Below, one piece after another: positions 1-7,641 of a stretch of DNA of 64,000 bases. Position numbers and translations under genes: made by a program. Source of the DNA: Psychroflexus torquis ATCC 700755 (GTDB lineage: Bacteria > Bacteroidota > Bacteroidia > Flavobacteriales > Flavobacteriaceae); assembly GCF_000153485.2 (NCBI RefSeq), contig NC_018721.1:2666001-2730000 (forward strand). Reading direction: 5' to 3'. Below the pieces are notes generated by a model. It saw only the letters and a list, made by a program, of their open reading frames with translations, ran no database searches and was not told the DNA's origin. Position 1 is the stretch's first letter; each line of letters begins with the position of its first letter.

Positions 1-123
1 TATTTTTTGATTGATTGAAATCAAAAATAACTAGCATAGCCTTAGCTACGGTAATTATTTTTGATGAAAAGCAGGCGAAAAAGAAACGATTTATTGCGTC
101 ATTATAGGTCTAATTTGGTATTA
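1..123 (-). repeat. MITE-like inverted-repeat element, copy A (cut by window edge)
   Basis: Read on the minus strand this begins TACCAAATTAGACC, continues through the family's central region (an AAAAATAATTACC...TTATTTTT near-palindrome) and ends at the window edge in the TTGATTGAAAT-type block. It matches the copies at 273-480, 3022-3206 and 47688-47871. The distal end lies outside the window. There is no coding potential. Confidence 0.8.
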
Positions 124-272
124 TAAATGCTTCAAGTTAGCTTTGTAATTATTGCTGCCGTGAGGCCTGAAGCTTTATCGACAACAGACGTAAAACTAAG
201 TTTGTAGAAAGCGGCAAACTAGATATCGCAAATGAAAGAGGTGAGCAGAGGCAAATTCAGTATAAAAATTTG

Positions 273-480
273 TCCCAATTTAAATTTACAAAGTCGTACA
301 CATAAACTGAATTATAAGACGTAGCTCAGCACAGGTTTTTTGATTGATTGAAATTAAAAATAACCAGATTAACTTTAATTACGGTAATTATTTTTGATAA
401 AAAGCCTGTGAAAAAAGCCTGTGCCGAATTCGTTTCGGTAAAACGATTTATTGCGACATTATAGGTTTAATCCAGTATTA
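273..480 (-). repeat. MITE-like inverted-repeat element, copy B
   Basis: On the minus strand this runs from TACTGGATTAAACC to TTTAAATTGGGA and shares with the other copies the central AT-rich palindrome, the AATCAATCAAAAAACC block and the CTGTGCTGAGCT block. It is about 20 bp longer than copy C because of an extra stretch beside the GGCACAGGC motif. Its outer end touches the stop codon of the SCO1-like gene. The 124-272 gap between copies A and B holds no gene that I recognise. Confidence 0.75.
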
Positions 481-1158
481 GTCTTCTGGGAGATATTCTA
501 GTCTAAGGATATCGATATCCTCGATGAGTTGTTCTATTTCTTCAAGATTGGTGCCGTCATAAAAGCCTCGGATGCGTTTTTCTTTATCTACTAGCACAAA
601 ATTTTCGGTATGGACAAGGTCATATTTACCACCGTTACCTTCAGTTTTTGAAGCTAGATATTCTTTCCTAGCTAAGTTGTAAATTTGTTTTTTATCGCCA
701 GTCACCAGATTCCATTTGCTGTCGATAACTCCTTTTTCCAGAGCATATTTTTTGAGCTGCGCAACATCATCAATTTCTGGTGTAACGGAGTGGGAAAGCA
801 ATAAAATATCTTTGTCATCTTCAAATTCATTTTGCAAAGTTTGCATGCTTTTGGCCATGTCTATGCAGATGCTCTGGCAGGTGGTGAAAAAGAAATCGGC
901 CACATAAATTTTATCTTTATAGTCCTTTTGGGTAATGGTATCTCCATTTTGGTTCACCAGCTTAAAGTCTTTTACTTTGTGGTATTTACGAATGTACTGG
1001 ACCGTCGTGTCCACAAGATCTGCAGTGACCATGCTAGGTTGGTATACTGGAAGTTTTGGAATAGGATCAAGTTGATTATAAATTAAGGTGATGATTATTC
1101 CGGAGAGAATGAACATCACTATAGCGAAAAACTTGTATTTGGCGAAAAACTTTAGCAT
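478..1158 (-). CDS. SCO1/SenC family copper-binding thioredoxin-fold protein
   Basis: The 226-residue protein has an N-terminal membrane anchor (about residues 9-27) and a thioredoxin-like domain outside the membrane. The Cys-x-x-x-Cys motif (C94, C98 in FTTCQSICID) and a later His (H183 in LVHTE) are the three copper ligands of the SCO1/SenC family, which helps load copper into cytochrome c oxidase or acts as a thiol-disulfide protein. The gene stands alone here. Its TAA stop lies directly against the repeat element at 273-480, but the length is normal for the family, so I see no sign of truncation. The family call is firm; the exact role is inferred. Confidence 0.88.
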   Translation of the reverse strand: MLKFFAKYKFFAIVMFILSGIIITLIYNQLDPIPKLPVYQPSMVTADLVDTTVQYIRKYHKVKDFKLVNQNGDTITQKDYKDKIYVADFFFTTCQSICIDMAKSMQTLQNEFEDDKDILLLSHSVTPEIDDVAQLKKYALEKGVIDSKWNLVTGDKKQIYNLARKEYLASKTEGNGGKYDLVHTENFVLVDKEKRIRGFYDGTNLEEIEQLIEDIDILRLEYLPED

Positions 1159-1277
1159 GGCGATATAATTGCCACAAAATTACGCGTAAATACACGACTA
1201 CAAAGTGTTAGAGTTACAATTAAATGTTAACTATACAGGGAAGCGATTCAAAAATTTTTTATGCCCCAATAAAAGAT

Positions 1278-1285
1278 TACTTTTG
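1278..1285 (+). promoter_or_regulatory. Candidate -7 promoter element for rseP
   Basis: TACTTTTG matches the Bacteroidota TAnnTTTG -7 consensus. A start of transcription just after it would exclude the more upstream in-frame ATG at 1205 and supports translation from 1307. The -33 element is weak. Confidence 0.45.
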
Positions 1286-1306
1286 CGACTGAAAAATTAC
1301 AAATTA

Positions 1307-2671
1307 ATGGATACATTTTTTATAAAAGCAATACAACTCTTATTGAGTTTATCTATACTTATAGTACTTCACGAACTTGGTCATTTTATACCCGCCAAGT
1401 TGTTTAAAACTCGAGTAGAGAAATTCTATCTCTTTTTTGATGTTAAATTTTCGCTCTTCAAAAAGAAAATAGGGGATACGGTGTATGGAATCGGTTGGTT
1501 GCCACTAGGAGGATATGTCAAGATTTCTGGGATGATCGACGAAAGCATGGATAAAGAACAAATGTCCAAACCGCCAGAGCCGTGGGAGTTTAGAAGTAAG
1601 CCTACATGGCAACGTCTTATTATTATGCTAGGTGGTGTAACGGTGAATATTGTCCTTGGCTTTCTTATTTATATGATGGTCTTATTCGTTTGGGGCGAAG
1701 ATTACCTAGACCCAAAAGTATTTGATGATGGTCTGGAAAGTGCCGAGTTGATGAAAGACTATGGTTTTTTGGATGGCGATAAAATCTTGAATGTTGACGG
1801 GAAACCTCTGCAAAGTCAAATAGATATTAATAGACACCTTTTGTTGCGGGATGTGAATGATATTGAGGTGCAACATGCCAATGGAGCAATAGAGAGCCTC
1901 TCTATGCCAGAAGACATAGGGCAGCAGTTATTTCAATCTGGAAATTTTCAGCCTTTTTCTCCTGTTAGGAAACCCGTTATAGATAGTGTAATTCCCGATT
2001 CCCCAGCGGAAAGAGCAGGGTTGACCCAAGGGATATTGATAACAGCTGTAAATGGTGAAAAGGTAACTTACTGGCATGAGTTTAGAAAAAAAGTGAAAGC
2101 TACCGATGGCCAAGCCTTCGATCTTAGTTTCATTTCTGCCACTGGTGAAAACCAAGCTCTTAATAAAGAACTCAATGCAGAGGGTATAGGAACCGTAAAT
2201 ATTACCACTAACGAAGAAGGCGATATTGGTGTTTATACTTCTGCTTTTAGCCAAGAAAATATTCTGACTAAGACTTATAGTTTTGGTGAAAGTATACCCG
2301 CAGGATTCGACTTTGCCTACTGGACGCTCAACGATTATGTATCGCAATTTAAATATGTATTTACCAAAAAAGGCGCTACACAAGTTGGTGGTTTTGGAGC
2401 TATAGGAAGTCTGTTTCCAGACACATGGGATTGGCAGTCTTTTTGGACCACAACTGCTTTTATTTCCATTATTTTAGCCTTTATGAATATCCTGCCTATT
2501 CCAGCATTAGACGGAGGACATGTGGTTTTCTTACTTTATGAAATGGTCTCTGGGCGTAAGCCCAACGAAAAAGTGATGGAATATGCGCAGATAGCCGGTT
2601 TTTTCATCCTGATTGCCTTAGTTCTTTTTGCAAATGGAAATGATGTTTACCGCTGGATTACGGGAGACTAA
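1307..2671 (+). CDS. rseP: RseP-type site-2 zinc metalloprotease
   Basis: This intramembrane protease cleaves membrane-bound anti-sigma factors and signal-peptide remnants. Counting from the ATG at 1307 (454 residues), the HExxH zinc motif is HELGH at residues 22-26 in the first membrane helix, one or two PDZ-like regions lie in the middle (the second around PDSPAERAGL), and the LDGGH motif at about 401-405 supplies the third zinc ligand. The reading frame stays open upstream to 1205, but homologues begin at MDTFF-like sequences and a -7 element sits at 1278-1285, so I chose 1307. tRNA-Asn follows in the same direction from its own promoter. Confidence 0.93.
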   Translation: MDTFFIKAIQLLLSLSILIVLHELGHFIPAKLFKTRVEKFYLFFDVKFSLFKKKIGDTVYGIGWLPLGGYVKISGMIDESMDKEQMSKPPEPWEFRSKPTWQRLIIMLGGVTVNIVLGFLIYMMVLFVWGEDYLDPKVFDDGLESAELMKDYGFLDGDKILNVDGKPLQSQIDINRHLLLRDVNDIEVQHANGAIESLSMPEDIGQQLFQSGNFQPFSPVRKPVIDSVIPDSPAERAGLTQGILITAVNGEKVTYWHEFRKKVKATDGQAFDLSFISATGENQALNKELNAEGIGTVNITTNEEGDIGVYTSAFSQENILTKTYSFGESIPAGFDFAYWTLNDYVSQFKYVFTKKGATQVGGFGAIGSLFPDTWDWQSFWTTTAFISIILAFMNILPIPALDGGHVVFLLYEMVSGRKPNEKVMEYAQIAGFFILIALVLFANGNDVYRWITGD

Positions 2672-2697
2672 AAAACTAATTCTTTTCCAGAAAAATA

Positions 2698-2728
2698 TTT
2701 TGCAAGACTAAATATTGGTTTATATTTG
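2698..2728 (+). promoter_or_regulatory. Promoter of tRNA-Asn
   Basis: TTTTG at 2698-2702 and TATATTTG at 2721-2728 are 18 bp apart and match the Bacteroidota -33/-7 pattern. The tRNA starts about 38 bp further on. Confidence 0.65.
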
Positions 2729-2766
2729 CAATCGCAAAAGATGACAGTTCATTACATACGATAAAT

Positions 2767-2840
2767 TCCTCCTTAGCTCAGTTGGTTAGAGCATCTGACT
2801 GTTAATCAGAGGGTCCAAAGTTCGAGTCTTTGAGGAGGAG
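2767..2840 (+). tRNA. tRNA-Asn (anticodon GTT)
   Basis: A full cloverleaf is visible. The acceptor TCCTCCT pairs with AGGAGGA, the D-arm is GCTC...GAGC, the anticodon stem TCTGA/TCAGA encloses CTGTTAA, and the T-arm is CAAAG-TTCGAGT-CTTTG. The 3' CCA is not encoded. From the T-arm onward the gene is duplicated at 3368-3444. Confidence 0.97.
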
Positions 2841-2848
2841 CAAGTAAG

Positions 2849-2879
2849 CCTGATATGAAAATATCGGGTTTTTTTGTTT
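2849..2879 (+). terminator. Rho-independent terminator of tRNA-Asn
   Basis: An 8-bp stem CCTGATAT/ATATCGGG (one G-T pair) with a GAAA loop is followed by a run of seven T. The identical hairpin is repeated at 3413-3440. Confidence 0.8.
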
Positions 2880-2897
2880 TTAAAGAATAGTGTTTCG

Positions 2898-3384
2898 ATG
2901 ATTTATAGTGTCTACATCCTGCATTCTCAAAAGCTTAATAGGTTTTATACTGGATTTACTTCAAACTTGGAAAAACGACTGGAGTTCCATCATAATGCTG
3001 AATCTCACAAGTTCACATTTAATACCAAATTAAACCGATAATGTAGCAATAAATCGTTTCTTTTTCGACTGCCTTTTATTAAAAATAATTACCATAACTA
3101 AGGCTATGCTAATTATTTTTAACTTCAATCAATCAAAAAACCTGTGCTGAGCTATGTCGTAGTATAATTCAATTTATTTATACGACATTATTAATTTAAT
3201 TTGGTACGAGGCGAAGGATTGGGAAGTGTATTTAAAAATTGAATGCAAATCTAAGGGACAAGCCTTAGCTATTGAGAAACCCATCAAAAAGATGAAAAGT
3301 AAAGTATATATCCAGAATTTGAAAAAATATCCTGAGATGAAAATTCAATTGCTAGATAGATACAGTGAAAGTTCGCCCCGATAG
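2898..3384 (+). pseudogene. GIY-YIG nuclease family gene, split by a repeat element
   Basis: The 5' part (ATG 2898) reads MIYSVYILHS... with the GIY-YIG-type VYIL...FYTGFT pattern and the Arg in NLEKRLEFHH, then runs into the element at 3022 and stops at 3041. After the element, from about 3211 and in another frame, the reading resumes as AKDWEVYLKIECKSKGQAL, passes the conserved Glu-containing ALAIEK and IKKMKSKVYIQNL segments, and stops at 3384. Together these make the usual ~90-residue single-domain protein. The gene lies between the real tRNA-Asn and a copy of its 3' end, whose hairpin overlaps the last codons. It is broken by insertion and should be inactive. Small GIY-YIG proteins of this type have no firmly assigned function. 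Confidence 0.85.
3022..3206 (+). repeat. MITE-like inverted-repeat element, copy C (inside GIY-YIG gene)
   Basis: The element of about 185 bp begins TACCAAATTAAACC and ends TTAATTTGGTA, so the ends are inverted repeats; with mismatches the similarity continues inward (ATAATGT near both ends). The centre has a near-palindrome, AAAAATAATTACC against TAATTATTTTT. It encodes no protein. It interrupts the GIY-YIG reading frame after codon 41 or so, which shows that it arrived by insertion. Confidence 0.85.
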
Positions 3385-3444
3385 GTATCGGGGTTGAGGA
3401 GGAGCAAGTAAGCCTGATATGAAAATATCGGGTTTTTTTGTTTT
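3368..3444 (+). repeat. Duplicated 3' end of tRNA-Asn plus its terminator
   Basis: AAAGTTCG (3368-3375) matches 2817-2824. Then 3394-3444 is identical over 51 bp to 2830-2880, covering the acceptor strand and the terminator. Between them the five T-arm bases AGTCT are replaced by an 18-base hairpin, CCCCGATA-GG-TATCGGGG (3376-3393). This copy cannot be a functional tRNA. Confidence 0.85.
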
Positions 3445-5098
3445 AAATTTTTTCCTTCCTTAAGTACTGGATTTACTGCTGTTCCACGAGATTTTAGCCA
3501 AAGTCAACTTTTTCCTTATAAAAATCAGGGTACCTATTTTAGATCTAAAAAGGTCGAGAAAAAGGTAACAAGGTTTTTAAAAAAGGTAACACATACTGAA
3601 CTGTATATCAATTAATTAAAATTGATATGAAAACATTAATTCTATCTAAATCCTAAGTAAAATATCACATTTTCAAACTCAGAACATCACTTAAACAGAT
3701 TCCGCATCGCGGCTATTGCCTTGCACGGAATGACAGTTATGAATTGGTGGCTGAGTGACCCGTTTTTTTTGTAGCGGGGTGTATTGAAGCCACGTTGAGG
3801 TAGATCTTTCGTCACTGCATTTCCCTCAAGATGACAAAGCCAGGTTGATTCTCCCGACACCTCGGGATTGGGCAATGCAAAAAAGTAATGAAAGCATTAA
3901 TTCTTTCTGTAGCTTAAATAAAGAGTGAAACGTTAAGCTTAAATACACCACTTACACAGATTCCTCGTCGAAGCAAAACGGCTTCTCTGTCGGAATGACA
4001 CTTATGAATTAGTGGCTGAGTGACCCGCTTTTTTTGTAGCGGGGTGTATCGAAGCCACGTTGAGGTAGATCTTTCGTCACTGCATTTCCCTCAAGATGAC
4101 AAAGGCAGGTTGAATGTGATACCTCATAAAGCTTTCTTATGATCTCTAAGTGGTTTTGGGATCACTTCAGCATCTTCATTAACTTATAACTACTTCTCGA
4201 TACGATTTTCTATCGAAAATCACTCGAAGTGACAGTCTTGAGGTAACAAGTTTCTCGATGTTTAGAAAACGGCCTACGAAAAGAGGTCGTAAAAATTAAA
4301 GTGAAGGTGTTGTAAAATTTTAGACTGTTTGAGACCGACTTTAGGAGGTTGAGTTTCTAAAATTTAGACATCAAGCGTAAATTTTAGACTGAAGTTCGTA
4401 AGCCTAGTCTTTTTTGTTTCTTTTTTGGGCGATGCAAAAAAGAAAGAGCAATTAAAATAGTAAAACTCAGAACATAACTTAAACAGATTCCGCATCGCGG
4501 CTATCGCCTTGCACGGAATTTGAAGCTTCTCGATGTTTAGAAAACGGCCTACGAAAAGAGGTCGTGAAAATTAAAGTGAAGGTGTCGTAAAATTTTAGAC
4601 TATTTGAGGCTACCTGAAGGAGTCACTAGTCGTGAGAGGTGAGTCATGAGCTTTGTCATGCTGAATTGATTTCAGCATCTTTATTAATTAAGCTTAGACC
4701 CTGTAACAAGTTTAGGGTGACAAATATCTAGACTCTGTCAGTTTGAGTGAATTTTACTTTTGGAAAAGGTGAAATTTGTATAGAGAACTTTTTAGCTCAT
4801 AACTTAAAACTACTTCTCGATGCGATTTTCTATCGAAAATCACTCGAAGTGACAGTCTCAAAGTGGCAAGCTTCTCGATGTTTAGAAAATGGCCTACTTT
4901 TTATGGAGATTAGAAAACAAAAAAGTGATGAAGAAAGGACAAAGGAGCAAAGCGCTAGTGAAACGGTTTGCTTTGCCTGAAGGAGTCACTAGTCGTGAGA
5001 GGTGAGTCATGAGCTTTGTCATGCTGAATTCATTTCAGCATCTTTATTAATTAAGCTTAGACCCTGAAACAAGTTCAGGGTGACAAATATCTAGACTC
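3445..5098. repeat. Bank of degenerate interspersed repeats, no gene recognised
   Basis: About 1.65 kb hold several repeat families and no credible gene. A ~165 bp unit (CAGATTCC...TTTCCCTCAAGATGACAAAG) occurs at about 3684-3850 and 3945-4112, with a fragment at 4477-4520. A second unit (CTTCTCGAT...ATCGAAAATCACTCGAAG, then GGCCTACGAAAAGAGG) occurs at about 4195-4310, 4525-4600 and 4808-4900. A third of ~124 bp (CTGAAGGAGTCACTAGTCG...CTAGACTC) occurs at 4613-4736 and 4976-5098. The last copy directly abuts the first MerT-like gene duplication. Confidence 0.75.
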
Positions 5099-5649
5099 CT
5101 TAATTTGGCTGTTTTGGTTTTGTAAGGATTTCGATAATTAAACGACTAACTTTTGAAAACAATTCAATGAATAAAGGAGCAAGTAAACCTCAAGAAGATC
5201 CAAATATTATTAAATGGGCACTTAAATTTGCAGGTTCTGCAGGAATAGCCGGAATACTTTGTTGTGTTGCCCCGGCTGTTTTATTTATGTTTGGTTTAAT
5301 GGGTGGCATTTACGCCATTTCCTTTGCTGATTTTTTTTATGCTGATGATGGTTCAATTGGTCTTGGTTCGTTGATATTAAGGGGCTTAGCTCTTGCTATT
5401 GGTTTATTTGGTGTTTATATGTTTAGAAAGAAACAAAACCAATGTTCAATCAATCCAAAACGTAAAAAGAAGAACCTGATTTTAATGACTACCATAACCC
5501 TTGTTCTTGGTGTTGGTATATTTCTATCCTTAGAAAAATTGTCATCTTGGTATTTTAACGAATATGTTGTCCCTGCGCAACAAGAAGAATTTAGAATGAT
5601 GGATCAAAACAAAAAGTAAGCTCTAATTTATCTCGTTTTTTATGCTCTT
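5099..5649 (+). repeat. Segmental duplication, copy 1 (MerT-like gene with its upstream region)
   Basis: This matches 8108-8658. The 66 bp before the start codon are identical in both copies, the coding parts differ at 14 of 453 positions, and similarity ends soon after the stop in ATTTATCTCGTTTTTTATGC. Confidence 0.9.
5167..5619 (+). CDS. MerT-like small membrane protein, paralogue 1
   Basis: The 150-residue protein has about three membrane segments (roughly 21-46, 62-85 and 103-122). The Cys-Cys pair at 32-33 followed by Pro36 in the first helix, and a further Cys (C93) in a basic cytosolic loop, recall the mercuric transporter MerT, which relays Hg(II) between cysteine pairs. No merA, merP or merR is nearby, so the substrate is unknown and the MerT resemblance is by pattern only. 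It differs from the copy at 8176 by A5, L69, T109 and M144 (V, W, I, I there). The upstream 66 bp are identical in both copies, so both probably keep the same promoter. Confidence 0.7.
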   Translation: MNKGASKPQEDPNIIKWALKFAGSAGIAGILCCVAPAVLFMFGLMGGIYAISFADFFYADDGSIGLGSLILRGLALAIGLFGVYMFRKKQNQCSINPKRKKKNLILMTTITLVLGVGIFLSLEKLSSWYFNEYVVPAQQEEFRMMDQNKK

Positions 5650-6090
5650 TTAGATATAACTTTAGTATTATTTATTTCATAAGATGGGATTGGAATAGAT
5701 AGTCTGTTTGTGAAAACAGAATTTAAAAAAATTCTTCGTATATAAATCACTGTATGTGCTAAGAAATAATAGTTCGTTAAGGTTTTTTAGAAGAGTATGA
5801 TGAGAAAGATGAAGACACCTTTTATTATGATAAAACACCTAAAATGCAACAATAGATGAGTATGAATTATCTTATAAATTCGTAACGAATCAGTTTGGTT
5901 AAATCGATAGCTATTAGCGCTATATTTCACGCAAAGCACACAAAGAAAAAAATAAGTATTCAAATATATTTTGCGGTCTTTGCGAAAGCTTTGCGGACTT
6001 AGCGTGAAAACTTTTTATCTTGTTTAGTCCGCAAGGAGTCATAATATAATGGAGTTATAGTATAATTGACGCTTTACAATATCTGACTAG
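5620..6090. other. Intergenic, with one inverted interspersed repeat
   Basis: No gene is supported. At about 5928-6016 a sequence starting TTTCACGCAAAGCACACAAAG ends in CTTTGCGGACTTAGCGTGAAA, an imperfect inverted repeat of a kind common between flavobacterial genes. A short open stretch near 5794-5850 (LEEYDEKDEDTFYYDK) has no start and no recognised relative. Confidence 0.5.
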
Positions 6091-6094
6091 TCAC

Positions 6095-6130
6095 AAAAAA
6101 GGAGATACCTTTCGATAACCCCTTTTTTTA
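6095..6130 (-). terminator. Probable terminator of ompW (also reads in the other direction)
   Basis: AAAAAAGG at 6095-6102 and CCTTTTTTT at 6121-6129 can pair around a loop of about 18 bases, with T-runs on both strands. It follows the ompW stop. Confidence 0.45.
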
Positions 6131-6147
6131 ATTTTTTACTGAATTAA

Positions 6148-6795
6148 TTAAAATCTCATACCAATACCTACTCCAATAATTAGCGGATTGATATCTACAT
6201 CTGCACCAACAGTCGCTCCTAAAGCAGTAGTTGCATCTACAGTTGCATCAGTTGATAATGTTAAATATTTAGCATCTACGTTTAAAAACCATTTTTCATT
6301 TAGGTCATAATCTAATCCTGCTTGAAAAGCAAATGCTACAGAATTATCATAACTTACATCATCTGCTGTAGGTCCCTCATCTGCACTATAAAATAGGGTA
6401 TAGTTTAAACCAGCTCCTAAATAAGGTCTAAATCCATCTTCAGTTAAAAAATGATATTGTAATGTTAATGTTGGAGGTAATATCCAAACATCACCTAATT
6501 CAATATCTCCTGCTGCTGTAGATACTGCTTTTACATCGTGTTTAGCAGTTCCTAAAATTAATTCTGCAGACCAATTTTTGGTAAAGAAATACGTAAAATC
6601 TAATTCAGGAACAACAGCTGTAGAAATATCAATATCTCCACCAATAGTTTCAATTGTTGCACTTTCATTAGGTGCAATCGTTATTAGTCTAAGACGTACT
6701 TGCCATTTATTAAAATCATCCTTTTTTGTGTCTTCTTGTGCATTCACATTAAAAGCAAACGCTATTAAAAACAATCCTATTACTACTTTTTTCAT
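6148..6795 (-). CDS. OmpW family outer-membrane beta-barrel protein
   Basis: The 215-residue protein has a clear signal peptide (MKKVVIGLFLIAFAFNVNAQ), alternating amphipathic strands and a C-terminal Phe (GVGIGMRF), as expected for an eight-stranded barrel. The pattern WQVRLRLITIAP near the N-terminus, LTLQYHFL...FRPYLGAGLNYT in the middle, and the length match the OmpW family of small hydrophobic-solute channels. The gene is alone, read leftward. A Bacteroidota -7 element (6822-6829) and a TGAC-N4-GTCA palindrome centred near -41 precede it, suggesting Crp/Fnr-family control. The gene lies between the two MerT-like copies. Confidence 0.85.
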   Translation of the reverse strand: MKKVVIGLFLIAFAFNVNAQEDTKKDDFNKWQVRLRLITIAPNESATIETIGGDIDISTAVVPELDFTYFFTKNWSAELILGTAKHDVKAVSTAAGDIELGDVWILPPTLTLQYHFLTEDGFRPYLGAGLNYTLFYSADEGPTADDVSYDNSVAFAFQAGLDYDLNEKWFLNVDAKYLTLSTDATVDATTALGATVGADVDINPLIIGVGIGMRF

Positions 6796-6821
6796 TTGTA
6801 TATAATTTAATATTTGTTGAA

Positions 6822-6829
6822 CAAAAATA
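6822..6829 (-). promoter_or_regulatory. -7 promoter element of ompW
   Basis: On the minus strand this reads TATTTTTG, a match to TAnnTTTG, 27 bp before the ATG. It predicts transcription starting near 6817. Confidence 0.55.
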
Positions 6830-6852
6830 CTTACGAATTAAAAAGTAAAACA

Positions 6853-6864
6853 TGACTAAAGTCA
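6853..6864. promoter_or_regulatory. Candidate Crp/Fnr-family operator upstream of ompW
   Basis: TGACTAAAGTCA is a perfect TGAC-N4-GTCA palindrome, like NnrR/Dnr-type boxes of the Crp/Fnr family. Its centre (6858.5) lies about 41.5 bp before the start predicted from the -7 element, the classical activator position. Confidence 0.4.
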
Positions 6865-6869
6865 CTGAT

Positions 6870-7290
6870 TCTAAAAAAAGTGAAATGTCTTTTTTAAATA
6901 TTATTATCGTTACAAAAGAATAAATAAGAGTATACACAAGAGGACATCAAACCAATTTATGATTCCTTACCATTGACTGATTTTAACATTAAGTCGATAA
7001 ATATCCAGTAGAATTAAAATAATAGGAATATGCTGAAAGTAAATCACATTAAAAAAACATCAATGACAGTGGTTTCAGCATCTTTTATTGATTAAGTAAA
7101 ATGACTTCCAAATGAAACCTAAATAATTAGGGAACTTTTAGTATCTACAAGCTATCTAATTGCATTGTTTCGCCCTGTGGGTTGTATTGCTTCAACTTTT
7201 TGGAATATAAACGGCATCGATTTACAAAGTATGTTTATCTGTTCTTTCTGCCCTAATGCTTTAAGTGAAATTAGTGAAAAAAGTGAAGGC
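6870..7290. other. Intergenic, no gene recognised
   Basis: Short fragments of the interspersed repeats are present, such as TTTCAGCATCTTTTATTGA near 7070-7090 (compare 5030-5050). Open frames on either strand at 7152-7418 are not convincing. Confidence 0.4.
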
Positions 7291-7641
7291 TTAAACAAAC
7301 CCTTTTTTTTGATTGGCTTTCTTAAATCCAGTTGTGAGTACATCAGTTTCTTTTTGGATATGTTCCTTTTCAAAACTATCCAAATGGCTTTCAGTAACAT
7401 GAACTGAACTATGTCCAAGTAATTCGCTAATCATTTCAATTTTAGCCCTTGACTGCTTTAAAACTGTTGCGAAACTGTGGCGTGCATAGTAGATTGTAAC
7501 CCCCTTATTTATTTCTACTTCTTTAGCTATTTGCTTAGCGTATTTATTTATATTTTTAGTTAAGCCTTGGTAGGAAATTCTCATCTGAATTGCATTCATA
7601 TTTTTGTTAATGTGTGGAAATATATAAGCATTATTATCCAA
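7291..7641 (-). pseudogene. C-terminal remnant of a tyrosine recombinase (integrase)
   Basis: The 116-codon fragment carries the catalytic core end of a Bacteroidota phage-type integrase. YYARHSFATVLKQ holds the second Arg and its His-x-x-Arg-like box, followed by ISELLGHSSVHVTESHLDSFEKEH. In active relatives the last motif is TExYLDSF with the nucleophilic Tyr; here it is TESHLDSF, so the Tyr is His. The N-terminal and first-Arg parts are missing. Upstream on the same strand (7671-7871) is an open stretch that I cannot match to the missing part. It is therefore a dead relic lying between the two MerT-like copies, and may mark a former mobile element. Confidence 0.8.

Noticed and set aside
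1928..2383. 151-codon minus-strand ORF within rseP
   Set aside because: rseP is certain on the plus strand and the opposite frame has no signal or family.
3687..3875. 62-codon minus-strand ORF
   Set aside because: Falls within a duplicated repeat unit; the related unit at 3945-4112 does not keep the frame.
4747..4980. 77-codon ORF in the repeat bank
   Set aside because: It is composed of interspersed repeat units and its C-terminal part is repeat sequence; no protein family.
3445..5098. CRISPR array
   Set aside because: The repeats are long, few, irregularly spaced and of several kinds; no short regular repeat-spacer pattern is visible anywhere in the window.
6749..6937. 62-codon minus-strand ORF overlapping the ompW start
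   Set aside because: It covers the ompW promoter and signal-peptide region in another frame and has no recognisable protein.
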